Below, piece by piece: positions 37,808-46,766 of a stretch of DNA of 64,000 bases (positions are counted from its first letter, which is position 1; each line of letters opens with the position of its first letter). Below the pieces are notes generated by a model, which ran no database searches, was not told the origin of the DNA, and saw only the letters and a program-made list of their open reading frames with translations. The translations under genes and the position numbers were made by a program. Origin of the DNA: Mesorhizobium huakuii (GTDB lineage: Bacteria > Pseudomonadota > Alphaproteobacteria > Rhizobiales > Rhizobiaceae); the NCBI RefSeq assembly GCF_030160235.1, contig NZ_BSNY01000029.1, positions 18,859 through 82,858 of the forward strand, read 5' to 3'.

Positions 37808-38557
37808 ATGAGCACTCCGTTGCATTGCGATAAGTCTGATCAGGAACGGTGGTCGCGCAGGATAATGTGCGCTTGTCGCGATGCGGCGGCCAGCGCCACA
37901 AGCATCGGTGCAGAGGTGATCCTGAGAGTGTGGTCTGCCTCATGGCGAAAAAATACGGAGCAGATTCTGCTCCTCGATCGGCTGTTGGCTGAAGGAGCCC
38001 CAGTGCTGGCTGTGTTTTGGCATGGCAAATATTTCCCTCTGTTTGCTCTGGCTGAGGGGCGCCACGCGACGGTTTTCGTTGGCCAGTCATTTCGGGGAGA
38101 GATAATCGCTCGGATATGTCGCCGCTTCGGCTACGAGGCTGTACTCATTCCGGCACATTCTCGTAGCGGTGACGCTTACAGATTGATCGTTGACCGCCTC
38201 TCGGCAACAAGATTCGGGGTGCTTGCAGTGGACGGACCGCTGGGTCCTTATCACCAGGTGAAGCTAGGCACGGTCCGATTGGCGTCGCAACTTCAGTTCT
38301 TGATCGTTCCGGTCTCAGTTGCCAGTGATCCCAAATGCGTCATGGCCAGCCGATGGGATCAACGAGAATTGCCTTACCCGCTTGCGACCGTAGCTCTGTC
38401 CCTCGGCGAGCCAATCCGGATTCCAAAGGGGCTAGATCGGAAAGGACTGTTGGAATGGTCGGACTTGATCCGCACCAGACTGGAAGCCGTGGATGCGGAT
38501 GCCAAAGCGCGGACGCTCCGCAGCCGGCCTCTGGAAGCAAAAAGTGGCCTAGGCTGA
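37808..38557 (+). CDS. DUF374 lysophospholipid acyltransferase-like protein
   Basis: A 249-residue protein of the DUF374 family, related to lipid A acyltransferases. Segments are VLAVFWHGKYFPL (the catalytic H-x4-D position reads HGKYFP here), VLIPAHSRSGDAYRLIVDRL and VDGPLGPYHQVKLGTVRLA, the latter matching the family's DGPRGP motif. ATG at 37808 follows AAAGG. Probably co-transcribed with GT4 and involved in cell-envelope lipid modification. The activity is not proven for the family. Confidence 0.78.
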   Translation: MSTPLHCDKSDQERWSRRIMCACRDAAASATSIGAEVILRVWSASWRKNTEQILLLDRLLAEGAPVLAVFWHGKYFPLFALAEGRHATVFVGQSFRGEIIARICRRFGYEAVLIPAHSRSGDAYRLIVDRLSATRFGVLAVDGPLGPYHQVKLGTVRLASQLQFLIVPVSVASDPKCVMASRWDQRELPYPLATVALSLGEPIRIPKGLDRKGLLEWSDLIRTRLEAVDADAKARTLRSRPLEAKSGLG

Positions 38558-38622
38558 CAGCCGACGTTGCGAAGAGCTTCAATCGTGCGAAAGTATCGCT
38601 CGTAACCTGCATCAAACCGTGG

Positions 38623-39051
38623 TCAAGGAACCATGATGACGACGCATGGAGCGAGGGTCGCCACCTTTTGCGATACACTTCCGAGGAGCAGCCCCACAAG
38701 GCGTCCGTGGCCGCGTCGGCCTATTACGATTGCATCGGTCTGCTCTCGTCGAGCCGTCTCGATGATCACCTCCGCAGGATCACCCCACCCAATTTGCACA
38801 CGGACATCCTGGACACCGGCCCCCTCTGCTCGTTCCTTGGCCTGACGCAGCGCCTGGTTCGAGAGTTCTTCAAGTGCATCGGCGGCATTTCCCTCTGCAC
38901 GCGCGAGTTGCGCCATCTCTTCGCCCGACACATTTCCGCCAACAGTCAGGATGGACAAGCGACTTCCCATAACCCGAGCAAGTTCTGCCGCCACCTCAGT
39001 GGCGCGACTGGCTCCCGTCGAACCATCCGTGGCAAGCAATATGCGCCGCAT
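38623..39051 (-). CDS. Universal stress protein (single domain)
   Basis: A 142-residue Usp with a full ATP-binding motif. It begins MRRILLATDGSTGASRAT and ends GRRGHGRLVGLLLGSVSQKV, the G-x2-G-x9-G-S consensus of the ATP-binding Usp class. It is convergent with DUF374. The nearest FNR/FixK box (39266) lies 214 bp upstream and could serve it as well as the CYTH gene. Confidence 0.92.
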   Translation of the reverse strand: MRRILLATDGSTGASRATEVAAELARVMGSRLSILTVGGNVSGEEMAQLARAEGNAADALEELSNQALRQAKERAEGAGVQDVRVQIGWGDPAEVIIETARREQTDAIVIGRRGHGRLVGLLLGSVSQKVATLAPCVVIMVP

Positions 39052-39265
39052 CGCGCTCCTCCATTCAAAACGGACCTCGGCACTAGATCGCTATCCCAGC
39101 CAGGATGCCTCTCGATTGCAGCGAGCAGGTTGTCGTCTGGCAATGTATCCACCATGAGCAGCTGCCTGTCATGAAGCTATTAGCGGACAACAAGAAGCAC
39201 GTCAGTGCCGAGACCTCCTCAGGTATGGTTTAGTGCCAGTCTAAAGCGACCATACGGGCCGCGCT

Positions 39266-39279
39266 TTGATGCATCTCAA
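39266..39279. promoter_or_regulatory. FNR/FixK-like box between usp and the CYTH-CHAD gene
   Basis: TTGATGCATCTCAA fits TTGA-N6-TCAA. It is 129 bp from the CYTH-CHAD start and 214 bp from the usp start, so the target is uncertain. Confidence 0.5.
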
Positions 39280-39408
39280 TGCGGATGCTTTTGCATTCGT
39301 TATGTTGCGGCGTGGCTTTGCCTTTAGGGCATCGCGCTTGTCCGAGGCACCAAGCGCGGGTCGTTTGGGCGGTGCCTTTGACATCAAGAAAGAGACTAGG
39401 TCGAAGTC

Positions 39409-40971
39409 ATGTCGAACCACCGGGAAATGGAGCTGAAGCTGCAACTACCACAGGCATTGTTCCCTTTGGTTGAGGACGTTCCGATCGTGCGACAGGTGGC
39501 GTCGGCGGCAAAGACCAAGCAGCTCGATTCCGTCTATTTCGATACCGACAAATTCAAACTGCGGGAGGTTGGCATATCGCTTCGCGTTCGCTCTGGCGGG
39601 CGAAACCATGTCCAGACGATCAAGTGTGAGCCCGGCCCCTCTTCCGATCTCACCACACGTGGCGAGTGGGAAACCGAGATAAAGGGAACGGCGCCCGACC
39701 TCGACGGCGCCAGCGATACACCTTTGAAACGGCTGCTGTCAAAAAAGTTCGCCCGAGCGCTGAAACCTGTCTTCGAGACACGAACTCAACGCAAGACGCT
39801 CCCCATCAAAACCACTCATGCCAGCATGGAACTTGCGCTCGATCACTGCTGGATCACGACTGGCGACAAATCCGAGGAAGTTTGCGAGATCGAGATCGAG
39901 CTCAAGCAAGGGGACCGCACGGAACTGTTCGAACTGGCTCGGACGCTCGCTAAGGCCGCGCCATTGCGACTTTCGGTTCGCAGCAAGGCAGAACGTGGAT
40001 ATGGACTGATCGATGGCAAGCCCGCGCAAGCGGTCCTTGGGGGTACAATGCCCCTTCAGTCCGGCGAAAACGTCGCGACAGCGTTTCAAAAAATTGCGGA
40101 ATCCTGCCTCCGTCAGATTGCCGCCAATTGGGAAGCGGTAAACCGGGGCGATCCCGAAGGCATTCACCAGATGCGTGTCGGCCTTCGACGGTTACTCGCC
40201 GCCATGTCGCTCTTTTCCCAGATGCTCAGTGACAGGCAATGCGATTTGATCAAGGCGGAGCTGAAATGGCTCATGGGCGAACTTACTCAGGCGCGAGAGC
40301 TCCACGTTTTCTCGGTAAGTGTCCTTCCACACCTGCGGGACGCTTACGCTGGCGATAACGCGTTCAAGATGTTCGAAGGAAAGATCGACCGGCTGCAGTC
40401 GCTGGCCGAAGCCCGAGCCAGGGCGGCCATTGAAACCGACAGATTCCGCAGCCTGCTGCTGGATACAGCCGAATGGATCCATGATGGAGAATGGATCAAG
40501 ACGGACGATGCACTGCGCGTCAGCCTCAAGGAACAGATCATCGACAAGTTCGCTCGCCAGACGCTTTCGTCGCGAACATCAAAGATCATGAAACGAGCTA
40601 GGAAACTTGACGATCTCGGCGCATGGCAACGTCACAAACTGCGCATCGCAGCCAAGAAACTGCGTTATGGCAGCGAATTTTTCGAGGGTCTTTTCGCGAG
40701 TGGACCCGCAAAGAGGCGGCGCAAGAGTTTCCTCCACGCCTTGGAGGCTCTCCAGGACTACCTTGGCAATCTCAACGACATTGCCGGGCATATCCAATTG
40801 TGCAGATCGATGGCGGAAGCCCCTTTGCCAGAAGCCGACGCAAATGCTTGGCAGATTGCGTTTTTTGCAGGGGTCGCTTCGAACATTGAGGAAAGACGAT
40901 TGGAGAAGGAGATGCGGTCAAATACCCGCATCCATCGTCAGCTCAACAAAACCAAGCCATTCTGGATCTGA
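39409..40971 (+). CDS. CYTH-CHAD domain protein (inorganic triphosphatase type)
   Basis: A 520-residue protein. The CYTH triphosphatase tunnel domain spans about 1-205, with the E-x-E-x-K metal/phosphate motif at residues 6-10 (EMELK), then RVRSGGRNHVQTIK and VCEIEIELKQGD. The CHAD domain spans about 220-515, with HQMRVGLRRLLAAMSLF and a second helical histidine-rich repeat (KLRIAAKKLRYGSEFFE). CHAD binds polyphosphate. The E. coli homologue YgiF hydrolyses tripolyphosphate. A polyphosphate role fits a stress island. Confidence 0.9.
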   Translation: MSNHREMELKLQLPQALFPLVEDVPIVRQVASAAKTKQLDSVYFDTDKFKLREVGISLRVRSGGRNHVQTIKCEPGPSSDLTTRGEWETEIKGTAPDLDGASDTPLKRLLSKKFARALKPVFETRTQRKTLPIKTTHASMELALDHCWITTGDKSEEVCEIEIELKQGDRTELFELARTLAKAAPLRLSVRSKAERGYGLIDGKPAQAVLGGTMPLQSGENVATAFQKIAESCLRQIAANWEAVNRGDPEGIHQMRVGLRRLLAAMSLFSQMLSDRQCDLIKAELKWLMGELTQARELHVFSVSVLPHLRDAYAGDNAFKMFEGKIDRLQSLAEARARAAIETDRFRSLLLDTAEWIHDGEWIKTDDALRVSLKEQIIDKFARQTLSSRTSKIMKRARKLDDLGAWQRHKLRIAAKKLRYGSEFFEGLFASGPAKRRRKSFLHALEALQDYLGNLNDIAGHIQLCRSMAEAPLPEADANAWQIAFFAGVASNIEERRLEKEMRSNTRIHRQLNKTKPFWI

Positions 40972-41156
40972 ATAGACGACTAACCGGCTTCTATCTCATC
41001 GAGCAACCTGCAACCGGATACGCGTTGGCGTGGACCGAGATTGCGACCTCGGTCGCCATGATCAGGGTCCAGGGTCGCGAGAATTTCCATTCTGCCTTTG
41101 ATCCGGCTCAAAACGGCAGCTCCCTTCCCGCACTAAGCTATAAAAAAGGAGGCAGC

Positions 41157-41351
41157 ATGAAAAGCGCGCAAGTGGCTGGCCGGCAGCCCGAACGACAAAG
41201 ACTAGAAACAGTGGAATGCGGAGGGCAGTGGTCAGCAAATTGCCTGCTAGCACCGGGGATATTTGCGGTTGAAACGGCTTCCATTGATTGCGGGGAAGAG
41301 TCGCGGTCTACGGGAAGTTCGTATCTCGACGACTATGAGATGGATCGATGA
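41157..41351 (+). CDS. Small protein translationally coupled to degP-like gene
   Basis: A 64-residue frame, MKSAQVAGRQPERQRLETVE and on to SYLDDYEMDR. It is preceded by the strongest ribosome-binding site of the region, AAAAAAGGAGGCAGC, and its stop overlaps the downstream ATG as ATGA. I recognise no family. It has no signal peptide. It may act as a leader that couples translation, or be a real small protein. Confidence 0.55.
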   Translation: MKSAQVAGRQPERQRLETVECGGQWSANCLLAPGIFAVETASIDCGEESRSTGSSYLDDYEMDR

Positions 41352-42712
41352 TCCCGGCCGGTTTCCGGAATTTCCTGGCAGCGGCGTGTTTCGCCCTGGC
41401 GACGGCATCAACGGGGTACCCTGCCAAGGCAGCGTCCTCGTTTGTTCCGACGATCCAAGCTTCGCTTGCCCCAATGCTGGAGCGCGTCCTTCCAACAGTG
41501 GTGATTATCACCGTGCAAGGCCGGAATGAATCGCCTGCGGGCGGTCCGGATTCCTCCTCCCAACAGTTCTCTGCCCTTGCCGACGAAGCGCCACAAACCC
41601 AGACGGCGGGTGCGGGGGTCATCATCGATGCCGCGAACGGTTATGTCCTGACCAACAATCATGTCGTCCAGAATGGCGACGAGATTACGGTCACCCTCAA
41701 TGATGGCCGCAGCTTTCAAGCCGAACCGGTCGGGAACGATGCCGAAACAGATCTCGCCGTCATCAGGATCCCGGCGCACGATCTGACAGCACTGCCTTTC
41801 GGAGATTCTTCGCAACTCCGTGTCGGCGACTATGTCGTGGCAATAGGCAATCCCTTTGGCCTGGGACAAACGGCGACAATGGGTATCGTCAGCGCGCTTG
41901 GCCGATCAGGACCAGGAGGCGGTTATGAGAAGCTTATTCAGACCGATGCTTCCATCAACCCAGGGAATTCGGGCGGCCCGCTCGTCGGTCTCGACGGGAA
42001 TCTCGTTGGAATCAACAGCGCGATCATTGGGCCAAGCGGGGGAAATGTCGGCATTGGCTTCGCCATTCCGGCAGCGATGGCAAAACAGATAACGGAGCAG
42101 CTTATTGCCCACGGCAAGGTGCGGCGCGTGCAGCTTGGCGTGGTCGTGCAGGATCTTACTGCGGATCTCGCCAAGGCATTCGGGGCCGACATTCGATCGG
42201 GCGCTGTTGTCAATCAGATCTTGTTAGGGTCGGTGGCTGAAGGCGCCGGTGTCCATGTTGGTGACATCATAACCGCTGTGAACGGGGCAAGCGTGGAAAA
42301 TGCCGCCGGTCTCAAGAACATCATGAGCACAATGTCGCCAGACGCTCCCGCGAAGCTGTCGATGATCCGTCATGGCAATCCAACGACTGTGACGACGAAA
42401 CTTTCGGCTGAAGGAAGCCCTGGCGTGACCCAAATCGAAGGATCGGGTCTCCTTGCATCGGTCGTCCTGAGCGATGTCGAGACGATAACGGGAGTGGGGA
42501 ACAAGAAAGTGGACGGAGCGCTGGTTTTGACGGTGGGCGCAGGCAGCGGGGCAGGCGATGCCGGATTGGCTGCAGACGACGTAATTCTCACCATCAATCA
42601 GCAGATCGTCCACTCACCAGGACAGGCATTGGAATTGGCACAGCGTTCGCCGGCCCCTCTGCTGCTCGGTGTCTATCGAAACGGCGGTATGTACTTCCTG
42701 ACCGTCCAATGA
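41348..42712 (+). CDS. DegP/DegQ-like periplasmic serine protease
   Basis: A 454-residue trypsin-like HtrA protease. A signal peptide (MIPAGFRNFLAAACFALATAS) is followed by the protease domain with His105 (TNNHVV), Asp135 (ETDLAVIRI) and Ser208 (PGNSGGPLV). Two PDZ domains follow, the first at LGVVVQDLTADLAKAF and the second near GAGSGAGDAGLAADDVILTI. It degrades or refolds misfolded envelope proteins. It is translationally coupled to the small upstream frame. No FNR box was found. Confidence 0.92.
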   Translation: MIPAGFRNFLAAACFALATASTGYPAKAASSFVPTIQASLAPMLERVLPTVVIITVQGRNESPAGGPDSSSQQFSALADEAPQTQTAGAGVIIDAANGYVLTNNHVVQNGDEITVTLNDGRSFQAEPVGNDAETDLAVIRIPAHDLTALPFGDSSQLRVGDYVVAIGNPFGLGQTATMGIVSALGRSGPGGGYEKLIQTDASINPGNSGGPLVGLDGNLVGINSAIIGPSGGNVGIGFAIPAAMAKQITEQLIAHGKVRRVQLGVVVQDLTADLAKAFGADIRSGAVVNQILLGSVAEGAGVHVGDIITAVNGASVENAAGLKNIMSTMSPDAPAKLSMIRHGNPTTVTTKLSAEGSPGVTQIEGSGLLASVVLSDVETITGVGNKKVDGALVLTVGAGSGAGDAGLAADDVILTINQQIVHSPGQALELAQRSPAPLLLGVYRNGGMYFLTVQ

Positions 42713-42814
42713 AGATGGTGCATGAGTCAAATCCGCCCGGAGGGGCCGCCGACAATGGATTGTGACGCGTCATCGACGGTGCCATCGATCACATCGCCGA
42801 GAATTCGGCCGAGG

Positions 42815-42828
42815 TTGACGCAAATCAA
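42815..42828. promoter_or_regulatory. FNR/FixK box upstream of the sugar-binding protein gene
   Basis: TTGACGCAAATCAA fits TTGAY-N4-ATCAA, 67 bp before the ATG. The box and its flanks recur at 45643. Confidence 0.72.
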
Positions 42829-42895
42829 CGACGTTATCGCGCATCCCTCGCAGACTGTCCAAAGTCGGATCGATCCGATCTGATGGGAGGATAAA

Positions 42896-44158
42896 ATGAA
42901 ACTTTTCATTCAAGGCGTGGCGATTGCGTTTGGGCTTGGATTGGCAATGGCATCCAACACTGCCCGAGCCGATGGCACCGTGGAGGTGCTTCACTGGTGG
43001 ACATCGGGCGGTGAGGCGAAAGCCGTCGGCGAACTGAAGAAATCATTTGAGGCCCAGGGCGGTACCTGGATCGACTCGCCGATCGCCGGCGGCGGCGGCG
43101 ACGCCGCAATGACGGCGCTGCGCGCGCGCGTTGTGGCAGGAAATCCGCCAACGGCGGTGCAGCTCAAGGGACCAGGCATCCAGGAATGGGCCAAGGAAGG
43201 CGTGCTAAACAACGTCAACGATGTTGCCACCAAAGAGGGCTGGGATGCTGTGCTGCCGCCGGTCCTCGCGGGCATCATGAAATATGAAGGCAAGTACGTC
43301 GCAGCTCCTGTCAATATTCACCGTGTCGATTGGCTCTGGGCGAACCCGGCCGTGCTGGCCAAGGCAGGCATCACCGAGATGCCGAGGACGTGGGACGAGT
43401 TCAACGCCGATGCCGAGAAGCTGAAGGCGGCAGGAATTACGCCGCTGGCCCATGGCGGCCAGCCTTGGCAGGATGCGACCGTGTTCGAGACGGTCGTGCT
43501 GGGTATCGGCGGGGCCGATTTCTACCGCGAGGCGCTCGTCGATCTGGACCAGAAGGCCTTGACCAGCGACACGATGGTCAAGTCTTTCGACGAACTGCGC
43601 AAGCTTCGCAGTTATGTCGATCCCAACTTTTCGGGGCGTGACTGGAACCTCGCCACGGCGATGGTCATGAATGGTCAAGCTGGTTTCCAGATCATGGGCG
43701 ACTGGGCAAAAGGTGAGTTCTTGGCCGCCGGCAAGAAGCCAGGCGTTGACTTCGTGTGTGCACCCACGCCGGGGAAGGGGTTCATCCTCAACTCGGACAG
43801 CTTCACCTTCTTCAAGGTCTCCGGCAAGGAGCGGCTGAAGGGCCAGAAGGTGCTGGCAAGCCTGATCATGTCGCCTGCTTTCCAGAAGATCTTCAACCTT
43901 GCCAAGGGCTCGATCCCCGCGCGTACCGACGTGCCGCTCGACAAGTTCGATTCCTGCGCGCTGAAGTCGCATGAGGATCTATTGGCCGCGATCAAGGACA
44001 ACTCGCTGGTGCCTTCTATGGCTCATGAGATGGCGGTCTCTCGCTCCGTACGGGGCGAGTTCCTCGACCTCGTGACGAACTTCTTCAACTCCGACATGAG
44101 TTCGGCAGATGCCGTCAAGGCGCTTGCCAAAGCGGTTAAGCGCGCGCAGCAGCCGTGA
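42896..44158 (+). CDS. ABC sugar transporter periplasmic binding protein (glucose type)
   Basis: A 420-residue family 1 solute-binding protein. A signal peptide (MKLFIQGVAIAFGLGLAMAS, cleaved before DGTVEV) precedes VLHWWTSGGEAKAV, GVDF..PTPG and FNSDMSSADAVKALAK at the end. Overall it resembles the GtsA/glucose-mannose binding proteins of Pseudomonas and rhizobia. Its partners, two permeases and an ATPase, begin 1.7 kb downstream. A strong hairpin follows the stop. Expression is predicted to respond to FNR/FixK. Confidence 0.88.
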   Translation: MKLFIQGVAIAFGLGLAMASNTARADGTVEVLHWWTSGGEAKAVGELKKSFEAQGGTWIDSPIAGGGGDAAMTALRARVVAGNPPTAVQLKGPGIQEWAKEGVLNNVNDVATKEGWDAVLPPVLAGIMKYEGKYVAAPVNIHRVDWLWANPAVLAKAGITEMPRTWDEFNADAEKLKAAGITPLAHGGQPWQDATVFETVVLGIGGADFYREALVDLDQKALTSDTMVKSFDELRKLRSYVDPNFSGRDWNLATAMVMNGQAGFQIMGDWAKGEFLAAGKKPGVDFVCAPTPGKGFILNSDSFTFFKVSGKERLKGQKVLASLIMSPAFQKIFNLAKGSIPARTDVPLDKFDSCALKSHEDLLAAIKDNSLVPSMAHEMAVSRSVRGEFLDLVTNFFNSDMSSADAVKALAKAVKRAQQP

Positions 44159-44169
44159 CCTGAACCATT

Positions 44170-44194
44170 GCGGGACCGCCCTCCGCGGTCCCGC
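44170..44194 (+). repeat. Strong hairpin after the sugar-binding protein gene
   Basis: GCGGGACCGC and GCGGTCCCGC pair perfectly around CCTCC. There is no T-tract. Such stem-loops often lie between a binding-protein gene and its permease genes and raise the level of the first message. Confidence 0.65.
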
Positions 44195-44311
44195 TCCGCC
44201 GGAAGAGAAATCCAGGGTGACGGGCAACCGCTATCCTGCGAGGGGATGGAAAGACGCCCCGCAACGCATGTCGCGGAAGCCGCCTGAAATGAATGCTGCG
44301 GTGCAGGACAT

Positions 44312-45390
44312 TTGGTCCGAATTCTGTCCGAGACCGATGAGTTGTCGTGTTCGTCTTTCGACCTGCAGGAAAGCCATCAAAATGAACCGGGGCCGATCCG
44401 AGGACCGCAAATCGAAACGCAAACCGCGGGCGATCGTGGATACCCCCCTACTCCTTCGCCACCCCACCCATCGCAGAGGCAGCTGCCGCTGCCTTGGCAG
44501 CCTCCCAAGTCTCCCGAAGACGATCCGGAGGCGGCTGGCAGGCTGGAGGCAATTCTCGCCAGTCCCAGTTACCGGTTGCCGGTTGAGGATCCCGTCTTTC
44601 TCGAGAACGATGACACCCGTGGCCCGCGGCTTGAGATTGGCTATCTGAAGCCGGAAATGCTGCTGCGCCAGCACGGCATTCGCGGAACGATTGTCGTTTT
44701 CGGTAGCACTCGCATCTGCGAGCCCGCTGCCGCGCAGCGTAACCTCCGGGCGCTTCGTGGTACGGCGGTGGTGCAACCGGACGCTGACGCGAGCTTACGC
44801 CTCGGAGCGGCCGAACGCATCGCGGCCAAGGCCCACTTCTACGATGTCGCACGCCAGTTCAGCAGACTGGTCAGCCGTGCCAACCATGATCAGCAAGATC
44901 GCGGCATCGTCATCATGACCGGTTCCGGCCCAGGGATCATGGAGGCCGCCAATCGTGGCGCCTTCGATCTCGGCGCGCCATCGGCGGGCCTCAACATCAG
45001 CCTGCCGAACGAGCAATATCCCAATCCATATGTCAGCCCGGAACTCTGCCTTCGGTGCATTACTTTGCCATCCGGAAGCTTCATTTCCTGCTGCGAGCCA
45101 AGGCTCTCGTCGCCTTCCCTGGCGGATTTGGAACGTTTGACGAGTTGTTCGAAACCCTGACCCTCGTTCAGACCCGCAAGATCAAGCCGATCCCAATCAT
45201 CCTCGTGGGTGAGAAATTCTGGCGCCGCGCAATCGACATCGATTTCTTGGTCGAGGAAGGGGTCATCGATCCGGAGGATCGCGACCTCTTCTGGTTTGCC
45301 GAAACCGCGGAGGACATCTGGGAGGGCATCCTTCGGTGGCATGCGGCGGCTGGAGAGCCGCTCTATCCTGTTGGGGGCGCCGGCACATGA
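44312..45390 (+). pseudogene. LOG-family protein (lysine-decarboxylase-like), frameshifted
   Basis: The first frame (44312 to about 45055) reads YLKPEMLLRQHGIRGTIVVFGSTRICEP and IVIMTGSGPGIMEAANRGAFDLG. The second frame continues HYFAIRKLHFLLRAKALVAF and carries the family motif PGGFGTFDELFE. The two join if one base is restored near 45050. Family members (cytokinin riboside monophosphate phosphoribohydrolase) act on nucleotides. The start is uncertain: the frame begins at TTG and a better ATG at 44290 is out of phase, so a second lesion is possible. The gene sits inside a sugar ABC cluster. Confidence 0.75.
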
Positions 45391-45642
45391 AGATTTCTGT
45401 ACATGGCGCGGCCTGCGCCGGTCGGCGCACCTTGATCGGCTGAGGAGTCTTTCAGGCCGTCACTCAAGTTAGAGCTGCCGCAGATAGACTGCCTGCCGGC
45501 GTCAGTGCGCGCGGATGAACTGCTTCGCCGGCTTGAGACTTCGCCTACAGGGCTTTCGGGCCCGGAGACGGCCGCGACACACCAAGTCCACCGCGGCACG
45601 ACAGCGTAAATCGCTACATCGGAACGATGTTGTCCCGGCAAA

Positions 45643-45656
45643 TTGACGCAAATCAA
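45643..45656. promoter_or_regulatory. Duplicated FNR/FixK box upstream of the permease genes
   Basis: TTGACGCAAATCAA is identical to the box at 42815. Flanking CGCAGACTGTC and GGATCGATCCGA are also shared. It lies 67 bp before the ATG at 45724 of the deleted binding-protein copy. Confidence 0.72.
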
Positions 45657-45723
45657 CGAGGTCGCCATACACGCGTCGCAGACTGTCTAGAGTTGGATCG
45701 ATCCGACTTATTCGGGGGGTGAG

Positions 45724-45822
45724 ATGAGGCTGCTTCTTCAACTCCACCATGAACTCGGCAAATGCCAAGCCGTTTGTCAAAGCGGCGAAGCACGAGCAGC
45801 AGCCTCGAGTTTGTTGCGGGAC
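45724..45822 (+). pseudogene. Internally deleted copy of the sugar-binding protein gene
   Basis: After the duplicated promoter and ATG, the DNA resumes almost at once with sequence homologous to the last 75 bp of the binding-protein gene. One frame reads FFNSTMNSANAKPFVKAAKHEQQ, matching FFNSDMSSADAVKALAKAVKRAQQP at the end of the intact protein. About 1.15 kb of the middle is missing. The copy no longer encodes a binding protein. The first permease starts shortly after it. Confidence 0.75.
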
Positions 45823-45860
45823 TATCTCCTTGGCCCCGTTCTCGCAATGGGGAGGCGCAA

Positions 45861-46766
45861 GTGATCCAGCCAATGAAGCGTCGATCGACGACTGTCGACC
45901 GGTTTCTGGACCGTTGGCTGCCGCAGACCGTGGTCTCACCGCTTTTCGCGATGAGTCTGTTTTTCGTCTATGGCTTCATCGTCTGGACCGTCTACATCTC
46001 TTTCACCCGCTCATCCGTGCTGCCCAGCTACGCTCTGGACGGGTTCAGTCAGTACGTCAGGCTATGGGTCACGCCCCGCTGGTACGTGGCCCTCGCGAAC
46101 CTGTTCATATTCTCGAGCCTTTTCATCATTTCCTGCACGGTCATCGGCATCCTGCTCGCGATCCTGCTCGACCAGCGCATCCGTATCGAAGGCGCGATCC
46201 GGACGATCTACCTCTATCCGATGGCGCTCTCATTCATTGTGACCGGCACGGCGTGGAAGTGGATACTCAACCCCGGCCTTGGCATCGAGCATCTGATGCA
46301 GCAGCTCGGCTACGAGAACTTTCACTTCGATTGGCTCGTCAATCCTGACATGGCGATCTACACGATCGTCATCGCCGGCGTATGGCAATCGTCTGGATAT
46401 GCGATGGCGCTGTTCCTGGCGGGCCTCAGGTCCGTTGACGACGAGGTGCTCAAGGCCGCCGCGATCGACGGCGCCGGGCCGATCCGCACCTATGTCTCGA
46501 TCATCCTGCCGATGATGCGGCCTGTCTTTATGTCGACCTTTATCATACTGGCGCACCTGGCCATCAAGAGCTTCGACCTGGTCATGGCGCTGACCGGGGG
46601 TGGGCCGGGCTACGCTACCGATATGCCCGCCACCTTCATGTATTCCTTTGCGTTCCAGCGCAGCGAGTTGGGCACTGCGGCTGCGAGTGCGGTGATGATG
46701 CTGGTCACCATCCTGGCGATCATCGTCCCCTACCTGTATTCCGAACTCAGAGAGAAGAACCGGTGA
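45861..46766 (+). CDS. ABC sugar transporter permease 1
   Basis: A 301-residue inner-membrane permease of the MalF/UgpA type with six predicted transmembrane segments. The EAA loop reads EVLKAAAIDGAGPIRTYVSIILPMM. The GTG at 45861 has GGGAGG six bases upstream and is preferred over an internal ATG four codons later. Transcription probably comes from the duplicated FNR/FixK promoter. The stop overlaps the next start. Confidence 0.9.
   Translation: MIQPMKRRSTTVDRFLDRWLPQTVVSPLFAMSLFFVYGFIVWTVYISFTRSSVLPSYALDGFSQYVRLWVTPRWYVALANLFIFSSLFIISCTVIGILLAILLDQRIRIEGAIRTIYLYPMALSFIVTGTAWKWILNPGLGIEHLMQQLGYENFHFDWLVNPDMAIYTIVIAGVWQSSGYAMALFLAGLRSVDDEVLKAAAIDGAGPIRTYVSIILPMMRPVFMSTFIILAHLAIKSFDLVMALTGGGPGYATDMPATFMYSFAFQRSELGTAAASAVMMLVTILAIIVPYLYSELREKNR

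Noticed and set aside
43205-43972. 255-codon minus frame inside the sugar-binding protein gene
   Set aside because: It is an antisense shadow only.
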